This document shows, one piece after another, positions 50,764-58,761 of a DNA stretch of 59,015 nucleotides. The translations under genes were made by a program, and so were the position numbers. Every line of letters begins with the position of its first letter. The first letter of the stretch is position 1. The stretch covers positions 1-59,015 of the IMG/VR virus record IMGVR_UViG_3300003653_000051; one strand, 5' to 3'. Source of the stretch: a virus. The notes under the pieces were generated by a model, which ran no database searches, was not told where the DNA came from, and saw nothing but the letters and a program-made list of their open reading frames with translations.

Positions 50764-53381
50764 AGCTCGACCAAGTTGCACTGGCTACTCTCGCAAGAGA
50801 GAACCCAGAGTACGCAGCCACCGTCGCCCGTGACTACCGACGGGCCATGATCACCCTCGCCAGGAAAGATCCCAGCTACTTCTGCGCCTACGTCCTCAAG
50901 AACGAGAAAGACGGGGGGCAGATCTACCAGCACCCTGACCATGAGCTGATCCAAAAAGCCATCATGGAGTCCAGCCGCACAGCCATCTGGACCCATCCGG
51001 GATGCGGCAAATGTTCCACACGGGGTACACCCATCCTTCTAGCTTCTGGGGCATGGGCTCCTGTAGAGGCCCTGGCGGAGTGGACCAAGGTTCTGACCTG
51101 GGATGCACACTCAGATGCCCTGAAGGTGGTGACAGCCCGGAGCACACCAGACGGGATCAAGCCTGTGGTGGAGCTCGACTTCGCGGATGGGAGGAGTCAG
51201 CGGGTGACGCTGAACCACCCGCTGATGGGGACGGATCTACTTTGGAGGCGTGCTGATGGGTTTCAGGTTGGTGATTCGGTTGTGTGTCTTCGTCGTCTGG
51301 ATCTTCCTCTTGAGATGCTGACGCTGGAGAAGGATCTGCCAGATGATGAGGCAGAGATCCTGGGCTACCTCCTTGCTGGCCGGGTTCTACGGACTGGCTC
51401 TGTGCAGCTCCGCACCATGGGGGGTAGTACCAAATGGTCTGACCGGAGAAAGAGGCTCCTGGGGTCTGCGGGATGGGAGAGGATCCCGGTCACCCGCGTA
51501 GACGGTGCTGCCATCACCTTTGGGAACAAGCAGGGTGTGATGCACCCTGGAGCCTTCCTCAAACTCTGGGCAGCCGTGGATGCCGAGGGGTGGCCCATCG
51601 GTGTCTCCGATGCGGTCTACTGCCTGCCCAGACGTGCCCTGGAGCGGCTGCTCTCCGCCTTCTTCTCTGCCGCCTTCATGGACCTGCCCGACAAGCGGCG
51701 AAGGCCCATGGCTGCGACCGTGGGACGCGACGATGACTTCGTGCCCCATATGGTGGGGCACGTCCGTAGGGAGCTTCTGCTCACCATCCAGCGGCTCTTG
51801 CTTCGGGTAGGTGCAACCGCGAAGGTGCAACGGCTCAGGAGCTTGGTGGATGTGTCCCTTGTTACCTTCAAGCAACTCCTTGGGCAGAGGGACAGGGGGA
51901 TGAAGCCGTGGAAGATTACGCTGGACACGGGTGAGTACGGTCACTTCTGGCCCGGGCGCATGGCAGCCCCCGAGGAGCCTCTGATCCGCTCTGTGATGAT
52001 CACGGGCACCCGTGTTGTCGTGGAGCCACAGGAAACATGGGCAGTGGAGGTGCAGGAGACGGAGCACAGCTTCCTGGCGGACGGTGTGATGCACCACAAC
52101 ACCAATCAGGTTTCGATTGGGCATGTGCTCTGGCGGATAGGGAAGGACCCCAACACTGCCATCGCCATCATGACCAACACGGGGGCGCTGGCCAACCGAA
52201 TCATCGGGACGCTCAAGACCTACATCGCAGAGAGCCTGGAGTTCCGAGATGTCTTCCCCAACGTGAAGCCGGGGGAGAAGTGGTCGGAGTCCATGCTCAC
52301 CGTGTCACGGGACACCATCCGTAAGGATCCAACCGTACAGGCAGTGGGGCTCACCGGCTCTATCGTAGGGAGCCGCCTGGATGGGCTGGTCATCGACGAC
52401 ATCGACGACATCGACAGCACCCACACCCTGGGTGCCAGAGATGCCACAGAGGCCAAGGTGCGTAAGCAGGCCCTCACCCGCATAAACGATGGTGGCTGGG
52501 CCGTTGCCATCGGGAACGTCTGGCACGAAGACGACTGCATGCACCGGCTGGTCAAAAGCAACTGGAAGGCCCTGCGCTTCCCTCTCCTCGTTCCAGATAA
52601 GCAGGGCGGGTTGGTCAGCCGGGACCCCGATACCTTCTCGGAAGATCGCATCATCGGGATCCGGGATGACGACGTGGGCCCCGTGGAGTTCCAGCGCCTC
52701 TATCTGCTCCAAGCCAGGATCGACGGAGAGCAACGCTTCCGATCCGAATGGGTGGACACCGCCCTTCGGAAAGGTGCTGGATTGTCCCTCTGTACTGAGG
52801 GGCTGATCAAAGTCCCGTCCGGGTGTCGTACCATCACCGGGGTAGACCTGGGTGTGAAGCAGAGTGTCTCCTCCGATCCCACCGCAGTCATCACCATCCT
52901 GGAGATGCCCCAGGGCGGAGACAAGGTGGAGTACCAGATCCTCAACATCATCAAAGGCCGCTGGAACGCCCAGGAGATCATGGATCGCGTTACAGAACAG
53001 CAGAGACTGTTCCGTTCCGAGGTGTGGGTAGAGTCCAACGGCGCGCAGTCGTTCCTGATCCAGCTCCTGAATCTGAATGGCTCTGGCATCCCCGTCTCCG
53101 CCTTCTGGACCGGGAAGAACAAGTACGACCCCGCCTACGGGGTGGAGTCCATCGCAGCAGAAATGGCCATGGAACGCTGGTGGATACCCAGCTTCAACGG
53201 GAATCGGGAGGGGTTGGAGCCTGAGGTCCATCTCCTCATCCAAGAGATGGAAGCCTACATGCCAGGGAACCACACAGGCGACTGTCTCATGGCACTGTGG
53301 ATCGCTAGAGAGTCCGCCCGGATGAGCAGGAACAAAAACAAGGGCACCGTCGAGTACGGAAGACTCAGGCTCCGTCGATGA
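50760..53381 (+). CDS. Terminase large subunit with in-frame intein
   Basis: 873 aa from GTG. After removal of the intein (residues 85-447) the protein is 510 aa, the normal size. The spliced P-loop reads HPGCGK/TNQ (Walker A), with Walker B LVIDDIDDID near residue 545, a TGVDLGV nuclease start near 697, VWVESNGAQ near 758 and HTGDCLMALW near 838 as the RuvC-like acids. The protein drives ATP-dependent packaging and cuts concatemers. Without splicing the ATPase would be dead. Confidence 0.9.
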   Translation: MKLDQVALATLARENPEYAATVARDYRRAMITLARKDPSYFCAYVLKNEKDGGQIYQHPDHELIQKAIMESSRTAIWTHPGCGKCSTRGTPILLASGAWAPVEALAEWTKVLTWDAHSDALKVVTARSTPDGIKPVVELDFADGRSQRVTLNHPLMGTDLLWRRADGFQVGDSVVCLRRLDLPLEMLTLEKDLPDDEAEILGYLLAGRVLRTGSVQLRTMGGSTKWSDRRKRLLGSAGWERIPVTRVDGAAITFGNKQGVMHPGAFLKLWAAVDAEGWPIGVSDAVYCLPRRALERLLSAFFSAAFMDLPDKRRRPMAATVGRDDDFVPHMVGHVRRELLLTIQRLLLRVGATAKVQRLRSLVDVSLVTFKQLLGQRDRGMKPWKITLDTGEYGHFWPGRMAAPEEPLIRSVMITGTRVVVEPQETWAVEVQETEHSFLADGVMHHNTNQVSIGHVLWRIGKDPNTAIAIMTNTGALANRIIGTLKTYIAESLEFRDVFPNVKPGEKWSESMLTVSRDTIRKDPTVQAVGLTGSIVGSRLDGLVIDDIDDIDSTHTLGARDATEAKVRKQALTRINDGGWAVAIGNVWHEDDCMHRLVKSNWKALRFPLLVPDKQGGLVSRDPDTFSEDRIIGIRDDDVGPVEFQRLYLLQARIDGEQRFRSEWVDTALRKGAGLSLCTEGLIKVPSGCRTITGVDLGVKQSVSSDPTAVITILEMPQGGDKVEYQILNIIKGRWNAQEIMDRVTEQQRLFRSEVWVESNGAQSFLIQLLNLNGSGIPVSAFWTGKNKYDPAYGVESIAAEMAMERWWIPSFNGNREGLEPEVHLLIQEMEAYMPGNHTGDCLMALWIARESARMSRNKNKGTVEYGRLRLRR
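51012..52100 (+). other. Intein inside the terminase P-loop
   Basis: 363 aa. Block A starts with Cys (CSTRGTPILLASGAWAPVEA), block B is VTLNHPL, and the end is FLADGVMHHN with Thr as the +1 residue. The inserted position is between the Lys and Thr of GKT. A homing endonuclease-like middle is present, but its LAGLIDADG blocks (EILGYLLAGRV, FFSAAFMDLP) lack the usual acids, so the nuclease is probably dead while splicing should work. Confidence 0.85.
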
Positions 53382-53667
53382 GCTCCCGCTCCACGTCTTC
53401 CTGATCCGCTGCATCTACCTGGAGATCCAACCGACGATCCCTAGTCCTGATGCGGTGGTCAGAACTGCAAACCACCTCACACTTCTCAATCTCCCTGACC
53501 AACACCTCCCACTTCAGATGAAGCATCTCGGAGATGTTCCCCAGCTTCACACCTGAGACATGATCAAAGTCTAGGCTCTCCACAGGGTACAGCTCCCCGC
53601 AGTCCGCGCAGGGTGTCCGCTCCTTGAGCTGATTCACCCAGAGCTTGTGCAGCTCCCTGCGTGTCAA
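53365..53667 (-). CDS. HNH-like small protein
   Basis: 100 aa from a TTG that overlaps the upstream stop (TTGA). CADCG near residue 20, LDFDHVSG near 33, EKCEVVCSSDHRIRT near 62 follow the HNH plan, but the last knuckle has Asp in place of the usual Cys (CSNCH form). HNH proteins beside terminase help packaging in HK97-like phages. Here it converges on the terminase gene, overlapping by 17 bases. Confidence 0.6.
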   Translation of the reverse strand: MTRRELHKLWVNQLKERTPCADCGELYPVESLDFDHVSGVKLGNISEMLHLKWEVLVREIEKCEVVCSSDHRIRTRDRRLDLQVDAADQEDVERELIDGA

Positions 53668-53882
53668 TCTTCCTTCTCCACGATCAGACCGTAGGACTTG
53701 CCCACCCAGTAGCAGGCCCGGTCAATCCCCGAAACCACATCTGCTACCTGCCTGCGGATCATGTGCAGATCGAGCTCTGAGGTGCCTTTAGGGGCTTGTA
53801 ATAGCGCCAACTGAGCCTCCTCCTGTACCTGCTTGCTCAACGCCCAGAGAGCCCTCATCCGGTCCTTGGCATAGTCACTCAC
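53664..53882 (-). CDS. Small helical hypothetical protein
   Basis: 72 aa from GTG (GTGA overlap). Helical (RMRALWALSKQVQEEAQLAL, LHMIRRQVADVVSGIDRA). Not recognised; likely a small packaging or lysis helper. Confidence 0.55.
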   Translation of the reverse strand: MSDYAKDRMRALWALSKQVQEEAQLALLQAPKGTSELDLHMIRRQVADVVSGIDRACYWVGKSYGLIVEKED

Positions 53883-54127
53883 TTTTTGGTTCCCCTCTTG
53901 GCTCCTCCTGTAGCATCGGGGAGCCGTGTGTATGGATACGATGTCCTGACGTGCCTCCAGTGGTACTTCCCATGGGAGGGCGCTGCCAAGAGTGCCCTAT
54001 GTCTTTGTGCAGAAACCCCGGCGTAGCTGTAGATCCTCCCCGACTTGAAGCCAATCTCCAGCGTCTTCGACGGGGCATCGAAGCCCACATCCTTCAGGTT
54101 GGAGCTTATGACAGGCTTGCGAATCAC
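53879..54127 (-). CDS. KTSC-domain protein
   Basis: 82 aa from GTG (GTGA overlap). The domain is complete: ISSNLKDVGFDAPSKTLEI, FKSGRIYSYAGV, LLAAPSHGKYHWRHVRTSYP. KTSC domains occur alone or fused to lysyl-tRNA synthetase-like or phage proteins; function is not well known. Basic C-terminus. Confidence 0.75.
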   Translation of the reverse strand: MIRKPVISSNLKDVGFDAPSKTLEIGFKSGRIYSYAGVSAQRHRALLAAPSHGKYHWRHVRTSYPYTRLPDATGGAKRGTKK

Positions 54128-54324
54128 GCGCGGCTATCGCTCGGAGGAATGAGCACGGACCAGTAAGATCCAAAGTGTGTCCATTCCAGGGACAGCCCGC
54201 CATCCAGCGTTGGGAATACGGATGGCACGGGCATCCCAGGGACGGTCGCCATGGATATGAAAATCCTCCGCGCGATACCAGCCGCGTGGGCTGTCACCGC
54301 GAGCCCATAGCCGTCGGAGGTCAC
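54124..54324 (-). CDS. Small protein with DGGLSLEW motif
   Basis: 66 aa from GTG 54324, overlapping the upstream stop. PSVFPTLDGGLSLEWTHFG then YWSVLIPPSD resembles small bacterial proteins with a P-x-V-x-P-T-x-D-G-G-x-x-x-E-W motif, often near toxin-antitoxin or restriction genes. Function unknown. Confidence 0.55.
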   Translation of the reverse strand: MTSDGYGLAVTAHAAGIARRIFISMATVPGMPVPSVFPTLDGGLSLEWTHFGSYWSVLIPPSDSRA

Positions 54325-55130
54325 GCCCCGCTCACGATCCGCGCTCCGCAGTCGAAGTGCATGGCGTCCCCCGACTCCCTGGCGGACAGGTCGCAAAGCC
54401 CCATCCGCAGCCCCTCCGCCCCTAACGCCACGAAGACCGGGCGAGTGATGTTGATGAGCCCCTTCGCCGGGTTCCGCGTCAGCCTCGGATGGGGTAGGGG
54501 CTGGCCCACGACCAACACCACCCGCAGCGCCCGGTAGTCCGCCGCAACCTGGGGCGGGATGGGCACGCCGAGGGTGTCATCGTCGCCAGCGTCGTAGTCG
54601 TCCCGCACCGGGTAGTACGGCGCGAAGTACGCCACGACGGCCTCGCTCACCCAGTGCCAGCGATCCCAAACATCGCCGTCCGTCTCGCCCTTCTTCCGCG
54701 CGGAGAGGTCCGCGTCCTGGCCATCGACGTAATGACAGGCCCGGTCGCAAGCATCGCAGAACGCTTCCCTTACACCACGAAGGCCAGCGCCCGCAGCCTC
54801 ACCCCCGTAGACAATCCGCCCCAGCGGCGAAACCGTCCTACACGCAGAATACCCGTTCCGCGCGTAGTTGATGTCGATGGCCAGCCCTTTGCCATGCCAT
54901 CCCGCGTCCACCCTGTAGCCGCCTACGCTCGTCACTCCGCACCACCCCTCGAACGTCGGGATCGCCACGCCCCCTGGCTGCGCGAGCATCGCACGAGTGT
55001 AGGCCACGCCGAGGTGGCGATCGACCTTCGCGAGAATCTCGGCCAGCTTCGGGGCTACGCGGACGGCTTTCCCCAGGAACGTCACGCGGAGGAGGGACGC
55101 CTCGATGGCGGCGATGGCGGCGGGAGTCAA
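54321..55130 (-). CDS. Peptidase M15-like endolysin candidate
   Basis: 269 aa if the TTG at 55130 is used, which gives the TTGA overlap that matches its neighbours; GTG 55151 or ATG 55175 are alternatives. WHGKGLAIDINYAR near residue 78 supplies His and Asp of the M15 zinc site, and the second His may be in DRWHWVSE or AMHFDC. These enzymes cut peptide cross-links of peptidoglycan. In the lysis module. Confidence 0.65.
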   Translation of the reverse strand: MTPAAIAAIEASLLRVTFLGKAVRVAPKLAEILAKVDRHLGVAYTRAMLAQPGGVAIPTFEGWCGVTSVGGYRVDAGWHGKGLAIDINYARNGYSACRTVSPLGRIVYGGEAAGAGLRGVREAFCDACDRACHYVDGQDADLSARKKGETDGDVWDRWHWVSEAVVAYFAPYYPVRDDYDAGDDDTLGVPIPPQVAADYRALRVVLVVGQPLPHPRLTRNPAKGLINITRPVFVALGAEGLRMGLCDLSARESGDAMHFDCGARIVSGA

Positions 55131-55738
55131 AGTACCTGCCCCACAATGGACTCGGGGGCGTTCGCTCGCATCCAACCCAGCACAGCTAGCCCAACGTCGG
55201 TGGAGATCACGCCCGCGCGGACGCTGGTGACGGCCTGTTCCAGCAGGTCGCGCGTCAGGTCTGCAACGTCATCATGCTCGCCCGGTGCCGTCTTGAGCGC
55301 GTAGCCGTGGCGGGTGATGTCGATGGAACCGAGGTCCGTGGGGGTCTCGCCTGTGAGAATCCACCACGTCTCAATCGCGCCCCGCTCGGACTCCGCTTCG
55401 AGCTCCGCACGTCCACGGCTGGTGAGGTAGCGCAGCATGAAGCCCGCGCCGTCCCGCCAGAACTGCACAACATGGGTGATCTCATGTGAGAGCACACGCA
55501 GATTCTCCCCAAGCACCGTTGATAGACCAAGCGGAGTGAAGATGACCGGGCCAATGGTGGTCCAGTAGCGCGTGAGGAAGTCGTCACCCGTAGGAACACC
55601 CGCCTCGAAGAGATCCGCCACGTCGAACATCGCAGCGATAAACTCCATCGGGCTGCCCGCCTTCTCGTATGAAATGGCGTTGAAGCGAGAGAGCAGGAAC
55701 TCCGCGAGCATGAACCGCTGGTCAAGGGAAAGCTTCAC
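55127..55738 (-). CDS. HExxH zinc-peptidase-like protein
   Basis: 203 aa from GTG 55738 (GTGA overlap). LRVLSHEITHVVQFWRDGAG near residue 80 holds the HExxH site, with a likely third ligand among EAESERGAIETWW. The layout, with 'SHEITHVVQ', is common in secreted DUF4157-type proteins. Second peptidase in this lysis cassette, beside the M15-like gene. Confidence 0.65.
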   Translation of the reverse strand: MKLSLDQRFMLAEFLLSRFNAISYEKAGSPMEFIAAMFDVADLFEAGVPTGDDFLTRYWTTIGPVIFTPLGLSTVLGENLRVLSHEITHVVQFWRDGAGFMLRYLTSRGRAELEAESERGAIETWWILTGETPTDLGSIDITRHGYALKTAPGEHDDVADLTRDLLEQAVTSVRAGVISTDVGLAVLGWMRANAPESIVGQVL

Positions 55739-56034
55739 GGGGACACCTCGGGAGAGCACATGGCCTGAGGCACGCACGCATGGAGGAAGACCCCAGGACG
55801 CATCGCACTCGGAGTGCGGCAGCACACGACCGCAGAGGCATCGGTCGAAAGTCGGTTGCACTGTCTGTCGGCTTGGGACCAACGGTTGTCATTGCAACGC
55901 CATGGAGCGCCTGAATGGCAGAGGGTTGCACCAGCTTCGCACCCCACACTGGGCGGCTCGACGACTGGATCTCGAACGACCGTGGGGCAGCCGGTCAGGG
56001 CGACTGACAGGAGAGCGAGTCGGAGGATCTTCAC
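55735..56034 (-). CDS. Cysteine-rich lipoprotein, outer-spanin candidate
   Basis: 99 aa from GTG (GTGA overlap). The start KILRLALLSVALTGC is a lipoprotein signal with the Cys of the lipobox at residue 16. The remainder has 8 more cysteines (CEAGATLCHSG, WRCNDNRW, VVCCRTP), a style seen in Myxococcota-type secreted proteins. Position in the lysis cassette suggests an o-spanin, though spanins are usually Pro-rich, not Cys-rich. Confidence 0.6.
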   Translation of the reverse strand: MKILRLALLSVALTGCPTVVRDPVVEPPSVGCEAGATLCHSGAPWRCNDNRWSQADRQCNRLSTDASAVVCCRTPSAMRPGVFLHACVPQAMCSPEVSP

Positions 56035-56354
56035 GGGGCTCCTGGGATGTCGCGGGGCGTGTGCTCCGCCTCAAGACGGGCGATGGTCGCGAGGTGCGTG
56101 GCGATGATCGCGTCCCTCGGGTCGGCCACCCGACGCCCGGTGATTGTCTGCATCGCGCCTTCAAGCACCTTCGACGGCTCAAAGCCAAGCGCCCTTGCCA
56201 GCTTGAAGATGCCCTGGACGCGGGGGAAGGACTCCCCAAGCGCGATCCATTGGGCGGCGGTTCGGCTTCGGTAGACGGCAAGGAGGGTCGCGACGACCCA
56301 TGCCGTGATGGCCGGGTGCGCGGCGAGGACAGCGGTGATGTAGTGGAGGTTCAT
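56031..56354 (-). CDS. Small single-span membrane protein, holin or i-spanin candidate
   Basis: 107 aa, ATGA overlap. N-terminal membrane segment (ITAVLAAHPAITAWVVATLL), then basic and helical (RVQGIFKLARALGFEPSKVL). Between lipoprotein and another membrane gene, so a lysis role is likely. Cannot decide between holin and spanin. Confidence 0.5.
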   Translation of the reverse strand: MNLHYITAVLAAHPAITAWVVATLLAVYRSRTAAQWIALGESFPRVQGIFKLARALGFEPSKVLEGAMQTITGRRVADPRDAIIATHLATIARLEAEHTPRDIPGAP

Positions 56355-56701
56355 CGGCGTCCTATGGGGCTGACGGGGCTGACGTGGTGCGTTTCGAGCG
56401 TCCTGACCCGCCCTTCGATGTCGGCCCGGTTCAACCGTACCGAATCGCCAGCCGCGAGGTCGCGGGCGGTGTTGTGCGCCATATCCCTCTCCAATACCGC
56501 CACCCGTGAGGTGAGCTCGGCATGATGGGAAAGCAAGGTGTCGAGCTTCGTCGCGACGGAGGCGTCACGGATGGCCGCGAGCGCCCGGTGCTCGGAGAGC
56601 ATTTCGCGCAGTTGACGCAGTTCGGAGCGCGCGGAACCCAGCACCCCGGCCACGCCGAGGAGCGTGACGAGGAAGGGGAGCCATCGGGCAAGCTCGGTCA
56701 T
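56351..56701 (-). CDS. Membrane protein with coiled coil, holin/i-spanin candidate
   Basis: 116 aa from ATG 56701 (ATGA overlap). Membrane helix at 6-25 (RWLPFLVTLLGVAGVLGSAR), followed by a long coiled coil (RSELRQLREMLSEHRALAAI, ELTSRVAVLERDMAH). This plan fits an inner-membrane spanin or an XhlA-like protein. Confidence 0.55.
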   Translation of the reverse strand: MTELARWLPFLVTLLGVAGVLGSARSELRQLREMLSEHRALAAIRDASVATKLDTLLSHHAELTSRVAVLERDMAHNTARDLAAGDSVRLNRADIEGRVRTLETHHVSPVSPIGRR

Positions 56702-57540
56702 CCCGCCGCCAGTCGGCGGCACACGTCCGCGCGAGTGAGGATCTCGGCGGGGGTGAGGACTGACGTGTGGATGGTGAAATCCGACATCAGCAGCGCAGAC
56801 GCAGCGACGGGGGTGGGCGACATACCACCGACCGATGCAGTCGTCAGGACAGCGAGCGTCCCAGCAGTGGCGTAAGACTGCCGCTCAATGCCGTCGATAT
56901 ACAGGATCGTAGTGCCACCCCCAGTCCGCGTGAGGTCGAAGCGGTGGGGCCTACTCCAGTCAATCTGGTGGTTTGACGAGTTCACGCCAACTCCCGCGAC
57001 CGTGGTGTTCACATAAACTGCCGTCCCCTCATTGGTGAGTAACAGGATTCGGTCGCCCCCGAGATCTCCAACATGGAGCGCAACAATGATGCGGATACCA
57101 GCAGGCAGGAGTTCCGTGGTGCGCTCATTGGCGATCGTCACACCGACCGTAAGGCCCTCCAGAACTCCTGATGGAGTGGAAATGGTCGCCGCCGCGTGGT
57201 CCGTGTCGCCGGGTGCGCGCTGCATCGTCGCACCATATCGGGCGTAAACGCCCGCACGGGCGTACTCCCGTGGTCCAGCGACGTAGGCGAGATCCGCCAC
57301 ACCGGAACCCAGGTCCGCGAACGGCGATGCGGATTCGTCCATTCGCCAGTGGTGGACCGCAGTGCCGACGCCGAGGCGCGCAAGCGAAACCTCCGCCCCG
57401 AGCGCCGCCCGCACGTCCGCCATCGACCGCACCGGGGACGTGGCGACACCGCCGACGACCTCCACGATGCCAGTACCGTCGGGCATGGCTGCACCGCCCC
57501 CACCGCCGCCGCCCGATCCCACAAGAGGTCGAATGCTCAC
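56698..57540 (-). CDS. LamG/concanavalin-like domain structural protein
   Basis: 280 aa from GTG 57540 (GTGA overlap). Starts with a Gly run (LVGSGGGGGGGAAMPDG). Residues about 60-270 form a LamG-like jelly roll (AVHHWRMDESASPFADLGSG, TTILYIDGIERQSY, FTIHTSVLTPAEILTRADV). Such domains bind sugars, so a minor fibre or capsid-surface role is likely. Confidence 0.65.
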   Translation of the reverse strand: MSIRPLVGSGGGGGGGAAMPDGTGIVEVVGGVATSPVRSMADVRAALGAEVSLARLGVGTAVHHWRMDESASPFADLGSGVADLAYVAGPREYARAGVYARYGATMQRAPGDTDHAAATISTPSGVLEGLTVGVTIANERTTELLPAGIRIIVALHVGDLGGDRILLLTNEGTAVYVNTTVAGVGVNSSNHQIDWSRPHRFDLTRTGGGTTILYIDGIERQSYATAGTLAVLTTASVGGMSPTPVAASALLMSDFTIHTSVLTPAEILTRADVCRRLAAG

Positions 57541-57827
57541 CGAATGCTCCCAGCCATCACGGTCACGTTGACAGCAGCACCCGCAGCAGACCTGCGAAGC
57601 CAGAGGCGCGGCATCTTGGTGTCCCAGCCAAGGCCCGCGATGGCCGTGCCTGGAACCAGCTTGCCATGGTCCACGATCCCGTCGAAGGACAGCATGATGA
57701 CGTCTGCTGCCACGATGGACTCGTTGAAGAAGGTCCACGAATCAGGCTCGAACCCCAGCGCCACGCTCGGGGCGGCGGTGTAGGTGTCGGCTGCTACAGC
57801 AACGACGGTGAGGGGATGGATCGGCAT
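57537..57827 (-). CDS. Small beta-rich structural protein
   Basis: 96 aa. PLTVVAVAADTYTAAPSVAL, NESIVAADVIMLSFDG and AAGAAVNVTVMAGSIR are beta segments. Likely a minor virion protein paired with the LamG protein. Not recognised. Confidence 0.55.
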   Translation of the reverse strand: MPIHPLTVVAVAADTYTAAPSVALGFEPDSWTFFNESIVAADVIMLSFDGIVDHGKLVPGTAIAGLGWDTKMPRLWLRRSAAGAAVNVTVMAGSIR

Positions 57828-57885
57828 GGGCCGAACCTATCACGTCCGGGGACGGATGGTGCCTACCGAAGAGGAAGAGGCAGGA

Positions 57886-58425
57886 TCAGGCGGAGATGAG
57901 CCCGAGAGAGACAAGGGCCGCATGGATGCCAGCACCCGAGACCGCCACACCCGCTGGACGAGCCACAGGGGTCGCACCGAAGAAGCCCAGACCCGTAGCG
58001 TTGCTCTGAATGGCGTAGGTGACGCCATCAGCCTTCTGAATCCCAACCTCCCCGCCAGTCGGAGCAGGACGAAGAAGAAGATCCGTCGCCATCCCGTGAA
58101 TCACCTGGACCGTCAGGATGCCAACCCCAGTGATGTCGTTGCTCCCACACACCAGAGACGAACTCAACGTGCAGGTGTTCAACGCCTTGTTGGTCAGAGT
58201 CTCAGACTCCACCGTGGACAGCCCGAACTCCACGTCATCCGTAGGACCCGTGTAGCTCGGAAGATCCCGGATGTAGAACCCACGACCCATCGAGGGAACA
58301 GAAGACAGAAGAGTCGCAGCAGACATGGCAAGCACAATGGCCCGACCACCCTGGAGAACACCCTGAAGAGGGTACGGAAGAGAAACCGAATCTACCGAAA
58401 CATTCCGAACCTCAACAGCAGGCAT
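57886..58425 (-). CDS. Tail fibre-like structural protein
   Basis: 179 aa, first gene of the lysis/appendage operon. TVESETLTNKALNTC and AIQSNATGLGFFGATPVARP are phrases typical of phage fibre or head-fibre proteins. The N-terminus VEVRNVSVDSVSLPYPLQGV is beta-rich. It starts about 90 bases after a TGTAGGATTC element (58511-58520). Confidence 0.65.
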   Translation of the reverse strand: MPAVEVRNVSVDSVSLPYPLQGVLQGGRAIVLAMSAATLLSSVPSMGRGFYIRDLPSYTGPTDDVEFGLSTVESETLTNKALNTCTLSSSLVCGSNDITGVGILTVQVIHGMATDLLLRPAPTGGEVGIQKADGVTYAIQSNATGLGFFGATPVARPAGVAVSGAGIHAALVSLGLISA

Positions 58426-58510
58426 GAACTTCCTCCAGAGGATGACCCCGAACTACAGCAGCCCAGGACAAACAAACACTACCACACCCCAGACCAACCC
58501 ACACAAGGAG

Positions 58511-58520
58511 GAATCCTACA
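58511..58520 (-). promoter_or_regulatory. TATAGGATT-type element (variant)
   Basis: TGTAGGATTC on the minus strand, about 85 bases upstream of the fibre-like gene that begins at 58425. It differs in one base from the element at 58762. Could be the start signal for the lysis/appendage operon. Confidence 0.35.
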
Positions 58521-58522
58521 TC

Positions 58523-58566
58523 AGAGAACCTGAATAGAGATCCCCCCATCCTCGGGGATAGAATCC
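58523..58566. repeat. Direct repeat copy A
   Basis: Carries CTGAATAGAGA (58530-58540) and ATCCTCGGGGAT (58548-58559), followed by GAATC. Copy B at 58651-58702 has the same two blocks in the same order. ATCC-TCGG-GGAT can also form a small hairpin. Possible iteron or operator pair. Confidence 0.6.
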
Positions 58567-58594
58567 AGATTCTACATCCTGAATAAGCACACGC

Positions 58595-58604
58595 AAATCC
58601 TATA
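58595..58604 (-). promoter_or_regulatory. TATAGGATT-type element
   Basis: TATAGGATTT on the minus strand, downstream of a T7 run on that strand. Shares 9 of 10 bases with the sites at 37631-37640 and 58762-58771. Confidence 0.35.
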
Positions 58605-58650
58605 AAAAAATCCCAAACAACAGATCCCTCGGTGGGTAACCTCAGATCAC

Positions 58651-58702
58651 AGAATCTGAATAGAGAACCTGGATCCAGCTCCCTGATCCTCGGGGATGAA
58701 TC
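58651..58702. repeat. Direct repeat copy B
   Basis: CTGAATAGAGA (58656-58666) and ATCCTCGGGGAT (58686-58697), then GAATC. The spacer between the blocks is longer than in copy A (19 versus 7 bases). Overlaps a GGGGA/TCCCC hairpin. Confidence 0.6.
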
Positions 58703-58761
58703 TCCCCAGAATACCCATGCCTAACTTGAGGTTTTTTTATCCCAAAAAATCTGGGAACAAG

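Noticed and set aside
52305-53414. Long leftward frame opposite the terminase C-terminus
   Set aside because: Shadow of a gene with conserved nuclease motifs on the plus strand.
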